Notes: generated from the sequence alone by a model not told the origin. DNA of 64,000 nt from Bacillota bacterium (GCA_023416585.1 JAEZHM010000048.1:18333-82332), one strand, 5' to 3'. Positions 18,899 through 28,301 are shown, numbered from the stretch's first letter. Made by a program: numbers and translations.

Positions 18899-19303
18899 AT
18901 GCTAGGTCATTACTTGATGTTCAATCGGAATTGCGAGGAGGCGCTCAAAACTTACGAACAGGCCTTTGGCGCCATTATCAGCGAAATGCAAAAGTACAGC
19001 GACATGCCCCCCAATCCCGCATTCCCTGTTGCCGATCAAGACAAAAACCTCGTTCTGCACGCCAGGATCAGCATGGAAGGCGCCGAACTGATGTGCGCCG
19101 ACAGTTCCGTTGCCTCAGCAAGCGGCGACAATATGTACGTTACTATCACGACCAAGGACGAGGCCGCCGTCAAGAAAGCCTGGGATAACTTAAAGCAAGG
19201 CGGCGAAGTGTACATGGAGCTTACTCCCTCGTTTTTTGCGAAGCTTCACGGCTCCCTGAAGGACAGGTTCGGTATCAACTGGATGTTCACCGCGCTGAAG
19301 TAA
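18899..19303 (+). CDS. VOC-fold protein, PhnB-like
   Basis: 134 residues. The start (GHYLMFNRNCEEALKTYEQAFGAII) and the end (LKDRFGINWMFTALK) are typical of the PhnB/3-demethylubiquinone methyltransferase-like group of the vicinal oxygen chelate fold. Such proteins are usually dimers of unknown reaction; some bind metal. The end motif DRFGINWM is characteristic. ATG follows AAAGGAAG. Single gene ended by a strong terminator at 19347. Confidence 0.85.
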   Translation: MLGHYLMFNRNCEEALKTYEQAFGAIISEMQKYSDMPPNPAFPVADQDKNLVLHARISMEGAELMCADSSVASASGDNMYVTITTKDEAAVKKAWDNLKQGGEVYMELTPSFFAKLHGSLKDRFGINWMFTALK

Positions 19304-19346
19304 GGCGGTATGGATTCCATCAACTAAAGGCTTATACTTCATTTCT

Positions 19347-19367
19347 GCCCCCTCAGGGGGCTTTTTT
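19347..19367 (+). terminator. Rho-independent terminator after the VOC gene
   Basis: GCCCCC-TCA-GGGGGC followed by six T, 44 bp past the stop codon. Confidence 0.85.
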
Positions 19368-19585
19368 CATTGCTTTCCTGATCAAGAAGCCGGGATGCTG
19401 CAAGCCGGCCCAAATTCTATCATAAGGACCACCAATGTCAAATTTACATTCCCACATCTTGCTCAATAGTGAAGCTCCCTTTATAATAAATATGTATTCA
19501 AATTTATGGAATTCCTTCCATGCACGACCATGTAAGTGCAGCATAGCATTGTTCACTGCCCACACCAAAGAAAGGTCAACAAAAT

Positions 19586-21694
19586 ATGAAGAGATACATA
19601 TCTTCCTTTCTTCTCCTGCTTGCTCTCTTTCTAGTCACATCCTTCCCCGCCTTTGCCCAGGAAGTGATTTCTCCGGCCGCTACCGGCAAAGAGCCCCGGT
19701 TCCTGGCTCAGATCGGGGGAACGGCATACGTTTATACAGATGTAAAAGAGCTGTACGCGCTGGATGCTGCCGGGCAGCCTTCCCTTAAAGCAAGCGGCCT
19801 TCCTTATAGCCTACTCTTTCTTTCAGGGGATGATGATTTTCTGGCTGTTGAGACAGCCACCGGCAAGGTATTCAGATTTACTGAAACCGAAAGCGGACTT
19901 CAATACGAACAGGTTCAACAGCTCGACTGGTCTGCTATGGCGGATAAAAGGTATTCGATCATGCAGGGGGTAGTGACCGGCGGCCGCATCTGCCTGCTCG
20001 CTGAGGATAACGAATCAGCCTCCTTCTACAGTGTCTTTTTCTTTGACAAGGAAAGCGGGGCCATGCTGCCCGACAAGATTACAGATGCCTGGGACATCTG
20101 CAATTACGAGGCTGGGATGATACTGGTTTATATGCAGCCCTTTGGGGTGGGCAGCGTAATTAGCGTCTGCGATGTAAATACACTGCGGGCGCAAAAGCTG
20201 CTGGATACACCTGAAGGAGACCTGGCTGGCCTTTCCTATGATAAGGAAAGCGGAATCATCGCCATCACGGGCAATGGGGCTGTATATACATCCAAAAACG
20301 GAGCGCCTTTCACTGAAGGCGGGTATCTGAACATCAACATGCAAAGCAATGTTGTCCGGGCCGTTTTGCCGGACGAAAATACGTATGTGGCGATGGTTCC
20401 AAATGATACGGTTCTTGTTTGTGACCTGGCATCCTTAAAAAACGTCAAGCCCCTGCACATCGCAGGCGATGACCTTTCGGAGGAAACGGTAGCCGCCTTC
20501 CGAAAGGCTAATCCCGGCACACCTGTGGTGTATGTGAATATGAACCTGATGGCTACGGATATATTGGCGCTGCAGCTTGTATTGCGCACAGGGGATGTGG
20601 ATATCTTTGTTATGCCAACGGGATTGCCTATCTACGACGCCATGCTGGAAAAAGGCTTTGCATTGGATTTGTCAAATGAACAATCTCTGACAGGCGCAGT
20701 TTCTGCCATGTACCCACGCATGGCGGATCAGGTGACGAGGGATGGCAAGCTGTACGGTTTGCCCGTCAGCGTCAATTACAGCACGCTGGGGTATAACCTC
20801 GCATTGTTTGCGGATATGAACCTTCCGGTGCCCAAGACCATGTTTGAGCTGCTTAATCAACTGCAATCGCTGGCTCCAAGGGACGATGCCGTATTGATGT
20901 ACGCACCGCTCGGCGGCACATCCGAAGCGGTGTTGCAATACCTTATGAATACCTATCTTTCCGCCGTCACCGCGAAAAGCCCAGGCATGGATTTTAATCC
21001 CGAGCTTTTCCGCAGCCTGATGGCAAAATGGGAAGCGATCGCCCCCCTATTGGATCAGGCGGACACCCAAGACCGTTTGATGGAGTCGCCCACACTGTTT
21101 TGCAGCAGGTATTGGTCGCTGCCGGGGGAAGGTTATTCTATGACAGATGGGTTTGCAGCCCTTCCCCTTGCCATAAACGAAGGGGGCGAAAAAATTATTG
21201 CCGCCTCCCTGTGTGCGATGATTGTCAACCCCGCCTCTAACAACCAGGAAGAGGCTAAACGGTTTCTTACCTTTTACGCGCAAAATCTAAACGATACGGC
21301 GCGCATATCCATGTGCCCCGATGAAAATGATCCGGTGAAAAGCAAGAAAAGCGAGGAAGCGATGGCTAGTCTTGAGCAGGATATTCAGAAGCTCAAGGAG
21401 CAATTGGCCACATGCGCCCCGGAAGAAAAAAAGCAGCTTACCGAGCAGATTCTTGAAAAACAGGATTCTTTGGCCCAATGGCAGGCGGATCAATGGACCA
21501 TCAGCGCGGAGGAAATCAACGCCTACCGCGCCATTGCCGGTATGCTGGTGTTTGGCCGGGAGGATGTGGGCTTCTTTGCTCATGACAAACAAATCCATGA
21601 CCTGATCAATCAGTTCAATAACCGGGGTATTGACAGCGTACGCTTTTGCGACGCTTTTCTTTCCATATGGGAAATGGCCCAGCGGGAGGACTAG
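19586..21694 (+). CDS. Exported beta-propeller / solute-binding fusion protein
   Basis: 702 residues with a signal peptide (1-24, ending AFAQ). Residues ~30-290 consist of repeated ~40-residue beta-strand units (for example TGKVFRFTETE, GNGAVYTSKNGAPF), like a quinoprotein/WD-type propeller. Residues ~300-560 resemble an ABC extracellular solute-binding protein: FRKANPGTPVVYVNM, ALQLVLRTGDVDIFV, DGKLYGLPVSVNYSTLGYN, NNQEEAKRFLTF. Residues ~590-635 are highly charged and probably coiled coil. There is no lipobox cysteine at the signal cleavage site and no ABC permease nearby. The WYL regulator starts 3 bp after its stop, so the two genes are likely coupled. Inference: a sensor or orphan binding protein, ligand unknown. 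Confidence 0.65.
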   Translation: MKRYISSFLLLLALFLVTSFPAFAQEVISPAATGKEPRFLAQIGGTAYVYTDVKELYALDAAGQPSLKASGLPYSLLFLSGDDDFLAVETATGKVFRFTETESGLQYEQVQQLDWSAMADKRYSIMQGVVTGGRICLLAEDNESASFYSVFFFDKESGAMLPDKITDAWDICNYEAGMILVYMQPFGVGSVISVCDVNTLRAQKLLDTPEGDLAGLSYDKESGIIAITGNGAVYTSKNGAPFTEGGYLNINMQSNVVRAVLPDENTYVAMVPNDTVLVCDLASLKNVKPLHIAGDDLSEETVAAFRKANPGTPVVYVNMNLMATDILALQLVLRTGDVDIFVMPTGLPIYDAMLEKGFALDLSNEQSLTGAVSAMYPRMADQVTRDGKLYGLPVSVNYSTLGYNLALFADMNLPVPKTMFELLNQLQSLAPRDDAVLMYAPLGGTSEAVLQYLMNTYLSAVTAKSPGMDFNPELFRSLMAKWEAIAPLLDQADTQDRLMESPTLFCSRYWSLPGEGYSMTDGFAALPLAINEGGEKIIAASLCAMIVNPASNNQEEAKRFLTFYAQNLNDTARISMCPDENDPVKSKKSEEAMASLEQDIQKLKEQLATCAPEEKKQLTEQILEKQDSLAQWQADQWTISAEEINAYRAIAGMLVFGREDVGFFAHDKQIHDLINQFNNRGIDSVRFCDAFLSIWEMAQRED

Positions 21695-21697
21695 ACA

Positions 21698-22612
21698 TTG
21701 AAAATTGACCGCTTGCTGCAGATCGTCATCTGCCTTTTGAATAACAAATCTATTACGGCAAAGCAGCTGGCCGGACGGTTTAAAGTTTCTGTACGCACCA
21801 TCCAGCGGGATATGGACAGCATCTCCCTGGCCGGCATCCCCCTTACCGCTAATTTAGGCAGCCAGGGTGGCTATTCGCTGCTGCCCGAATATAAGCTTCA
21901 AAACCAGTTCGTAAAAAAGGAAGACTTCAGCATCATCATCATGGCTTTAAAAAGCCTGAGCACCAGCTATAAAAGCGGCCCGTTGGAAGACATTTTAAAT
22001 AAATACCTGGCCCTTTCCGATGCTTCTGCCCCCAGCGTCTATTTGGATTACGGCGTTACCAGGGAGGACAGCCGGGTGCAACTGAACAACAGTGTACTGG
22101 AACAGGCGGTGTCAACCTTCCAGGAAATTACCTTCACATACCGCAACGTACACGGCTTGCTGTCTGACCGCAGGGCACAGCCCCTGGCGCTGCGTTTCAA
22201 ATGGTACGCCTGGTACCTTTTCGCCTATGATGTTGGGAAAAAGGATTACCGGACCTTCAAGGTGGCAAGAATGGACGGCCTTGTCATGACGAAGACCGCC
22301 TTCACCCCGCCCAAGGATGTGAAAGACTTGTTGGAAGCGCAGGAACTTAAATACCTGCAAACCTGCGAAGACATCGAAGTGTGGTGCCACCAAAGGGATA
22401 TACTCGCGCTGGAGGAATACTTCCCCGAGGAGAAAAAGGAACTTCTGCCCGACGGCCACTATCTCATGCATCTGCACGTACCGCCCAATGAGCGGCTGTG
22501 GCAGGCATTGCTTTTAAGCCTTGGCGGCAGTGTGAAGATACTCTCGCCCGAGGGATACAGAAACACGCTGATCGAGACTGCGCAAAAATTTCTTTCCAAT
22601 TATGACATATAG
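21698..22612 (+). CDS. HTH-WYL transcriptional regulator (YafY type)
   Basis: 304 residues. Helix-turn-helix of the HTH_11 kind at ~8-60 (NKSITAKQLAGRFKVSVRTIQRDMDSI) and a WYL domain at ~135-210 (RRAQPLALRFKWYAWYLFAYD, then YRTFKVARMDGL), with a C-terminal WCX-like tail. WYL domains bind small ligands or nucleic acid. The start is TTG at 21698, supported by GGGAGGA 8 nt upstream and by the exact match to family N termini. It lies 3 bp after the propeller/binding-protein gene, suggesting that it responds to the same signal. Confidence 0.88.
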   Translation: MKIDRLLQIVICLLNNKSITAKQLAGRFKVSVRTIQRDMDSISLAGIPLTANLGSQGGYSLLPEYKLQNQFVKKEDFSIIIMALKSLSTSYKSGPLEDILNKYLALSDASAPSVYLDYGVTREDSRVQLNNSVLEQAVSTFQEITFTYRNVHGLLSDRRAQPLALRFKWYAWYLFAYDVGKKDYRTFKVARMDGLVMTKTAFTPPKDVKDLLEAQELKYLQTCEDIEVWCHQRDILALEEYFPEEKKELLPDGHYLMHLHVPPNERLWQALLLSLGGSVKILSPEGYRNTLIETAQKFLSNYDI

Positions 22613-22660
22613 GTGTCGTATAGGCTGTGCTACGCTTTATGCGGAATAGGAGGTCAAACT

Positions 22661-23167
22661 ATGGATGCATTCTGCGAAGCTTTGGTAAGCCAGGAAAGAA
22701 GTTCGATCATCCCCGTGGAATATGACTTTTGGGGGCCGCTTACAGGAGCATGGGATATTGAATGGTTCGGGCGCATGGGCAAGCATCAGGGAAAACAATA
22801 CAAGGGCGAGTGGATTTTCTCCCGCGTGCTTGCGGGCACGGCCATACAGGACATATTCATCGTCCCCTCCCGTGAGGAAAACGCAAAGGACCCCCAGCCG
22901 GATGCGGAGTATGGCGCCACCCTTCGCGTTTACAATCCTGAGGCAAAGAACTGGGATGTGTTCTACGGCTGTACTGGAGAAGCAATAAGGCTCACCGCCC
23001 AAAGGGAAGGCGATGAGATTGTATTGACGGAACTTAAGCACGGCATGACCAAGTGGGTCTTCTCCGAAATCCGGCCCGATTCCTTTCATTGGCGAAACAT
23101 CAAAACGGTTGACGGGGGATCAACCTGGCAAACAGTCATCGACATTTATGCCGTAAGGAATAAGTGA
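22661..23167 (+). CDS. Unknown protein, lipocalin-like pattern
   Basis: 168 residues, soluble, no signal. The pattern WGPLTGAWDIEW ... KGEWIFSRVLAGTAIQDIFIVP ... GATLRVYNPEAKNWDVFY ... FHWRNIKTVDGGSTWQ resembles small beta-barrel proteins of the DUF1579 / nitrobindin-like kind, in which alternating tryptophans line a barrel. No catalytic residues can be named. ATG 22661 follows TAGGAGGT; the upstream ORF extension is rejected. Located 48 bp after the WYL regulator, probably the third gene of that unit. Confidence 0.6.
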   Translation: MDAFCEALVSQERSSIIPVEYDFWGPLTGAWDIEWFGRMGKHQGKQYKGEWIFSRVLAGTAIQDIFIVPSREENAKDPQPDAEYGATLRVYNPEAKNWDVFYGCTGEAIRLTAQREGDEIVLTELKHGMTKWVFSEIRPDSFHWRNIKTVDGGSTWQTVIDIYAVRNK

Positions 23168-23282
23168 ATACACACCTTGCATGCTTATATCACATCAGCA
23201 CATCGCGTGGATTTACCAAGTCGCATCAATGATGAAACAGTAAAGACTCTACAAAGCATGAACTCTGAAAGTGAATCAAGCC

Positions 23283-23377
23283 CCGCACATTGTCATCCCT
23301 CACTGCGTGAAGGATCTTGTTTTTCACGCCAAGCCAAGATCCTTCATCGCTCCGCTCTTCAGGATGACAGCGTGCGG
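23283..23377. repeat. Imperfect palindromic dispersed repeat
   Basis: CCGCAC...TGTCATCC...GAAGGATCTT on the left pairs with AAGATCCTTC...GGATGACA...GTGCGG on the right. This TGTCATCCT / AAGGATCTT palindrome type occurs widely in bacterial genomes. It fills most of the 250-bp space between the convergent genes around it. Confidence 0.55.
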
Positions 23378-23417
23378 AGTTTGCTTATATTTTTTGCGCC
23401 AATTTTTTTGATTCTAA

Positions 23418-24455
23418 CTAACGAACACCCGATTCCAAAATAGAAAAAGTCCTCGCCTGGCAGTCTACCTTTGCCAATGCGCCGTAGGGCAAGCACATCA
23501 TAGGTTGGTTATGGCCAAAGGTCATGTTATAGACGACAGGCATACGGCATAGTCCCAATTCAGACAATACCTTCAAAATAGCCTTTTGATACTCCGCATA
23601 ATATTTCCCTTGGTACGGCTTGCCCCATAAAATGGCGGCGGCCTTTTGCAAAATACCCTGACTGCCATAATTTCTAAGCCAGTACTCCACAAAAGCCGGT
23701 TCAGGCATATCTTCCGAGGTTTCAAAAAACAAAATGGCTCGATCAAACTGATGGGTTTCCGGCCATAATAAGGTACCTTTCATCATTTCCATCACTTCGA
23801 TACAACCACCGATCAGAGGACCAACAACCTCGCCTTCCCCTTGCAGGAATTCATAGCCTGTATTCATTTTCATTTCTTTGGCGGTGTTTGCATTGCCTTC
23901 AATCCATTCCAGCCGTTCCCCGGTCCATTCCCCGGCGGCAGGGATCTCCCCCGGGGGCTCGGCATGAAACAGCGTCTTGTGAAGGCAATGGGAAGTATAA
24001 TCGAAAATCTTGATATTCTCCGCAAATTCAGCCAGTACCGACGGGCCGTATATACTGGCCAATCCCGCCTTAAGACACATGAAATGGGTGATTGTTGTAT
24101 CGGAATACCCTATGAAGATCTTTGGGTTGCGCCGTATCACCTCAAAATCGATATAGGGCAGTATGCGTATGCTGTCATCCCCACCGATGCAAGAAAAAAC
24201 AGCCCGGATGGAGGTGTCTGAAAAGGCCTGCATCAAATCCGCCGCCCTGGCTTCAGGATGCTGGTACACATAGTCCGATCCCTTTAAGGTGTTGGGCATT
24301 TCCTTCACGGCAAGACCAAACTGTTCCTGAAGGCGCCGCTTTCCCAGCTCATACCGCCAGCGCAACTCCCTATCCCCCGCACCGCCCCAGGAGAGGCTTA
24401 CCGTAGCTATCCGGTCGCCCCTTTTTAACCTTTCAGGTTTGTTTAATGTCAGCAT
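23418..24455 (-). CDS. Peptidase S66 family (LD-carboxypeptidase / MccF-like)
   Basis: 345 residues, full length. The Ser-Glu-His apparatus is recognisable: nucleophile Ser in IFIGYSDTT near 115, Glu in IGGCIEVMEM, and His in FGHNQPMMCLPYG near the C terminus. Family members either cut the L,D bond of muropeptides or, in the MccF branch, hydrolyse microcin C-type acyl-sulfamoyl adenylates and related acyl-adenylates. The aligned features (long insertion before the Glu, family of ~340 residues) lean to the MccF branch. Its start is only 3 bp from the preceding PNPOx-like gene stop, so both share a transcript. Confidence 0.85.
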   Translation of the reverse strand: MLTLNKPERLKRGDRIATVSLSWGGAGDRELRWRYELGKRRLQEQFGLAVKEMPNTLKGSDYVYQHPEARAADLMQAFSDTSIRAVFSCIGGDDSIRILPYIDFEVIRRNPKIFIGYSDTTITHFMCLKAGLASIYGPSVLAEFAENIKIFDYTSHCLHKTLFHAEPPGEIPAAGEWTGERLEWIEGNANTAKEMKMNTGYEFLQGEGEVVGPLIGGCIEVMEMMKGTLLWPETHQFDRAILFFETSEDMPEPAFVEYWLRNYGSQGILQKAAAILWGKPYQGKYYAEYQKAILKVLSELGLCRMPVVYNMTFGHNQPMMCLPYGALAKVDCQARTFSILESGVR

Positions 24456-24458
24456 TCA

Positions 24459-24959
24459 TCATCCTTCTTTTCCTGCTGGCTTCTTAAACGTATCAGGGTC
24501 CACGATATCGTTATGGAAAGGATGCTTTACGGCGCTGTGCTCCGAAAAATCCACCACATACTTGCAGTCGCTGCCGAATACCACCGCGCGGAGCAGCACA
24601 ATTTTCAGGATGCATGTACCGGGATCCGCCTCATTGACGTGGCGGTCATAGAACAGGGAAAATACCCGCTTCAGTTCCGGGGTAAGCTGCCTGTTCCAAT
24701 CCTCTTTTGGATTGCCCAGGTTTCTTCCGATGCCGGTCGCCTGCATCAGTTGCCTGCAAACCGCCACCTTGGGATTTTTGGCTATGTCGCGCATTTTGCG
24801 GGAGGACACATGGGTAAGCACATAAATAGCCCCATCCTTGTAGTATCCATCCACCGTGCGGACGGTTACGTCGTTATCCACGCATGTAGCCAGGGATACC
24901 GCCACGTCGCGGCCCATTTGCTCCTTAAAAAGCTTGCATGCAGATTCAAAAACGGTCAA
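24459..24959 (-). CDS. Pyridoxamine-phosphate-oxidase-like FMN protein
   Basis: 166 residues with a split-barrel FMN-binding pattern: LATCVDNDVTVRTVDGYYKDGAIYVLTHVSSRKMRDIAKNP is the usual core in which the flavin phosphate is held by R and S/K residues. Such proteins reduce or bind diverse small molecules, often with F420 or FMN. The C terminus (FVDFSEHSA) is not informative. First gene of a two-gene operon with the S66 peptidase. Confidence 0.75.
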   Translation of the reverse strand: MTVFESACKLFKEQMGRDVAVSLATCVDNDVTVRTVDGYYKDGAIYVLTHVSSRKMRDIAKNPKVAVCRQLMQATGIGRNLGNPKEDWNRQLTPELKRVFSLFYDRHVNEADPGTCILKIVLLRAVVFGSDCKYVVDFSEHSAVKHPFHNDIVDPDTFKKPAGKEG

Positions 24960-25054
24960 AGAGCATGCCTCCCTCTTCTTATGTCAGCGTAATTTCCCGA
25001 TTTAAACTCAGCATACCATACGGAAGATTGATTGAAAAGACGGTTTGTTTCCCT

Positions 25055-25084
25055 TTGACAACATACGGCTTGCCGGATTATGAT
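25055..25084 (+). promoter_or_regulatory. Promoter of the GNAT gene
   Basis: TTGACA (25055-25060), 18 bp, TATGAT (25079-25084), 40 bp before the GTG start. Confidence 0.6.
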
Positions 25085-25123
25085 AGATGCGTTCGCTTTA
25101 TGCCTTGGAACGGAGGATGAACA

Positions 25124-25708
25124 GTGGCGCTATCCCTTGAAATCACTAAGGAAATCTCCAGGGAACTGATCGAAACGATTACCAATATGGATCATGACGC
25201 TTACCCGCCCGACGACCAGATGACCTGGGACCGGGCATTTATGATATACGGCCTGATAAAAGACAGCCTGATCCTACTTACGGAAGACGAAAAGCTCGTA
25301 GGCTATCTATCCATTTACGGAATCCATAAGGACCTGGTGCCATTGGCAATAAAACGTCAGCAAACCATCTTTGCGGTTGAAGAACGGAAACACCTGCTAG
25401 CTGAAATTGCAGAACCTTGTGACGGCTACCTTCACAACATCATTGTCAATCCTGAATACAGGGGCAAGGGATACAGGCGCTATTTGTACCTGGGCCTAAA
25501 ACACTGGCTTCAATTGCATGAAGGGATCGGGCAAATCTGGGCCGATGCGGTAAGCGTTCACGGCCAAAGGGCACTTGAGGCATTGGGTTTTGTGCCCTAT
25601 CCCGAATTGAAAGGGCTTTGGGGCGCGGGGCTCAAAAACGTGCAAAACGCGCTGAACAGGCAGATTCAAACATTCGGAAGCAATCCAAACATCACCATAA
25701 AGTTTTGA
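25124..25708 (+). CDS. GNAT acetyltransferase
   Basis: 194 residues. The acetyl-CoA site is shown by IIVNPEYRGKGYRRYLYLGLKHWL (motif A, (R/Q)xxGxG/A form) near 105-130 and by VHGQRALEALGFVPYPE near 150. Substrate unknown. GTG start at 25124 after GGAGGATG. Ends directly against the stop of the convergent HAD remnant. Confidence 0.8.
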   Translation: MALSLEITKEISRELIETITNMDHDAYPPDDQMTWDRAFMIYGLIKDSLILLTEDEKLVGYLSIYGIHKDLVPLAIKRQQTIFAVEERKHLLAEIAEPCDGYLHNIIVNPEYRGKGYRRYLYLGLKHWLQLHEGIGQIWADAVSVHGQRALEALGFVPYPELKGLWGAGLKNVQNALNRQIQTFGSNPNITIKF

Positions 25709-26391
25709 TCAAACCCTACGCTGCGCAAAATCCACCATTTCCTTAAGACTCCTTATCACCCACGGGCCTTTGTGCTGATTGTGCCTGTCGATCAAAAAGG
25801 ATGTAAAGCCCTGCTCCCTGGCGCCGTCGGCCTCCATATCGTAATCGTCCACATACAGGCTTTCTTCAGCCGTCACGTTCTGCGCATTCAGCGCGGCGTT
25901 GAATATGACGGGGCTGGGCTTACCGGCCCCCACCAGGGAACTGGCGGTGAAGGAAGTAAAGTATTTGGCCAGCCCCACCGCTTCCAGAGTCAGCTGAAGG
26001 GATGGCGACGTATCGCTGATCACGCCCATCCTGTAGCCGCGGGATTGAAAATACGAAAGCACCTCCAAAACCTCGGGATACACTGCCTTGCTTTTCAGCC
26101 ATGTCATTTGATGAATTTGATCCGCCCGATCCGGAAGATGGTCGCTTAAGCCAAACTCCTTGAGCATAAGCGCGTAGTATCGCTTGAAAAACGCGATCTC
26201 ATCATCCACATTCCTGTACCAGGGCTTTTTGCCCTCGCCGCCGTTTCGAACAGTTCGATCATTTTATCATAGACAATGGGAAAAGGCTTGCCGCCCCAGC
26301 TGATGATCAGGTTATCTATCTGCTCTTTCACCTTGGGATCACTATAGGTCAGCGTGCCGTCCCTGTCAAAGAAAACCGCCTTGTAAGCCAT
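25709..26391 (-). pseudogene. HAD-family phosphatase, frameshifted
   Basis: The N-terminal part (ATG 26391) reads MAYKAVFFDRDGTLTY, the HAD motif I with nucleophile Asp, and runs on in one frame to about 26220. The rest continues in another frame: EGKKPWYRNVDDEIAFFKRYY, then motif II ISDTSPS, motif III Lys in GAGKPSPVIF and motif IV YVDDYDMEADGAREQG. The two halves together make one normal ~227-residue haloacid-dehalogenase-like hydrolase, so a 1-nt indel near 26220 (GCGGCGAGGGC) breaks it. It could be a sequencing error. It lies in an operon behind the GNAT-like gene at 26396. Confidence 0.75.
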
Positions 26392-26395
26392 TTCA

Positions 26396-27202
26396 TCACT
26401 GCCTTTCACTTAAGGCCTTATGAAAATCCACAAGCAGCACCGGGTAATCCGCCAGCTTTAAGAATCCCGCATGCTCCGCCGTCTTGATAGAGGGTACATT
26501 GTTCCCCCAGCATTCCCAGTAAGGCGTAAGCCCTCTTTTTGAGCATTCATGAAGAAAGCAAGCCGTCATTTGGGTGGCATAACCCTTCTTTTGATACTCC
26601 TGAAGCACTTCGATGCCGATGGCGCATTCCCTTTCGCTCAAGTACTCCGCGGTACAAAATCCACACACTTTGGTTTCTATCACCAACGTATAGCCAAAGC
26701 CATCTGACAAGAACTTTTCAAAACTGCCCAGCGTGCTTTCCACCTCATCGCATATCATGGAAAAGTTATCAAGCTTCAAAGTATCCGCCGTGATGAACTG
26801 AATATGCGGCTCCGGGATCGCGGAAACGCTGCCCGGTGCGGGATGACGGAACACGCAGCGAAAATATTCATGGACGGAAGCATCGGAAAAAGCGCTTGTC
26901 AGCTTTTCTTTCCAGGCGCTGTTCGGAAAGACGATTTTCACAGCATGAAGCTCACGCCTTAATTCCGGCGTGAGGAGTCTGCTTTTCAAAAAATCCATTG
27001 CCTCATTCGCCGCAGGGCTCAAAGCATCCCCGCCCACAAACAGGCTGTGTCCCTCGCGGATGACGCATACAGACGGGTCCTCCTCCCGGTCCGCATAGCA
27101 TGCGGCGGGGGCGGTCCCTGCCTCCATAGCCCTAAGCATATATTGCAAGGGAGTATAGGTAAGCAGGGGAAAGACAGGAGAAAACAATTTCATTTGAATC
27201 AT
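26396..27202 (-). CDS. GNAT acetyltransferase, ZmaR-like
   Basis: 268 residues. A divergent N-terminal half (YADREEDPSVCVIREGHSLFVGG) and a C-terminal GNAT fold with EVLQEYQKKGYATQMTACFLHEC as acetyl-CoA motif and PYWECWGNNVPSIKTAEHAGF as motif B match the GNAT_acetyltransf family (PF12746) that includes zwittermicin A resistance protein ZmaR. Self-protection or detoxification is possible; the substrate is unknown. It overlaps the start region of the broken HAD gene. Confidence 0.75.
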   Translation of the reverse strand: MIQMKLFSPVFPLLTYTPLQYMLRAMEAGTAPAACYADREEDPSVCVIREGHSLFVGGDALSPAANEAMDFLKSRLLTPELRRELHAVKIVFPNSAWKEKLTSAFSDASVHEYFRCVFRHPAPGSVSAIPEPHIQFITADTLKLDNFSMICDEVESTLGSFEKFLSDGFGYTLVIETKVCGFCTAEYLSERECAIGIEVLQEYQKKGYATQMTACFLHECSKRGLTPYWECWGNNVPSIKTAEHAGFLKLADYPVLLVDFHKALSERQ

Positions 27203-27321
27203 GGGGTATAATCCATCTCCTTCTGTATTCTACAAAAACGGTCACAGCATGTGTATGAATATTATACCGCAGAGTGAGCAGCGATTTCAAATGGATCATT
27301 GCACACAAACAGAATAAGCCA

Positions 27322-28194
27322 TTATATCCTCTGCAAGCTCTTTTCTTTGGGAAAACGATACAGCCGGTCCACAATGTGCACGAATAGATACATCCCAAAT
27401 ATCTGGAGGGTAGCAAACGCAAACAGTGCAAACATGCCATTATAGATGATATACCCTATCGTATACGCAAAACAGTAAGCAGCGTACAGCACCGCTATGA
27501 TCACCGCGTGAATCGGCCATTTCAGCCTTTTGTAGTAAGCGGTCATAATGCTGATGGACAGCGGAAGGAAATTGGCAGCAACATTGACCGCGACGCTTAC
27601 ATCCTCATCCGGCAGCAGCGATTTGAACGGCGGAGGTTCAATCAATCTGAGTGGCAGTGATATGGCATGTACAAACAGCGTATATACCGCAAAAAAAGCA
27701 CATGCATACTTGTAAATCCGGCCAGGATTCCTGAAAGCCTTACGGTAGAGGATGTTCAACAGCCACAAAAGAATGGTAAAGCCAACGATTGTCATCCACG
27801 TTTTATACCAGTAATGTTTGTATATCCCAAGATATAAAAACAGTTCTTCAATGCCGCCATAAATGAGCGCGCATAAGAAATACCAATACTTCTTCAGCTT
27901 AAGGTGTGAGATGAGCAGGGCCGTTGCGGCAACCGAAAATTGTGAAAACATATTGCCCAGAATATTGTCGTCCACTTGGGATATTCGGTCCGCGATCATG
28001 GGAAAGTATTCATACCCCTTCAATACAAGCAATACTTGTATCTCAATAAAATAAGCAATCCCGGAAAACGTAAGGAACAAAGCAAACATCAACTTACGGT
28101 TGTCCGCTTTTATAAAAACGTATGCCAATTCTGCAATGGTAGTAACCCCCAAAAGAATGTACCAGATCGTATGGGTCCAAAATGGCTGAGTCAT
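27322..28194 (-). CDS. Multipass membrane protein, unknown
   Basis: 290 residues with about eight hydrophobic helices and short basic loops (LKLKKYWYFLCALIYGGIEELFLYLGIY, KAFRNPGRIYKYAC). A conserved-looking EELFLYLGIYKHYWYKTW segment links the middle helices. The type resembles the CBO0543 group of Firmicutes membrane proteins, sometimes associated with sporulation, but I cannot assign a function. Its 5' neighbour on the same strand ends in the terminator at 28266, so it is transcribed alone. Confidence 0.6.
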   Translation of the reverse strand: MTQPFWTHTIWYILLGVTTIAELAYVFIKADNRKLMFALFLTFSGIAYFIEIQVLLVLKGYEYFPMIADRISQVDDNILGNMFSQFSVAATALLISHLKLKKYWYFLCALIYGGIEELFLYLGIYKHYWYKTWMTIVGFTILLWLLNILYRKAFRNPGRIYKYACAFFAVYTLFVHAISLPLRLIEPPPFKSLLPDEDVSVAVNVAANFLPLSISIMTAYYKRLKWPIHAVIIAVLYAAYCFAYTIGYIIYNGMFALFAFATLQIFGMYLFVHIVDRLYRFPKEKSLQRI

Positions 28195-28265
28195 GAGCTT
28201 TCCCTCCCATCTTGGCCATTATTCTGACACTTTGCTGATAGGTTTATAAGGAGCTATGAAGCACG

Positions 28266-28301
28266 CAAAAAAAGCTCCCGGAAGTTAACCTGGAAGCTTT
28301 C
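28266..28301 (-). terminator. Terminator after the nitroreductase operon
   Basis: On the minus strand AAGCTTCCAGG ... CCGGGAGCTT followed by a run of seven T. It ends the leftward transcript hybrid kinase - GNAT - nitroreductase. Confidence 0.65.
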
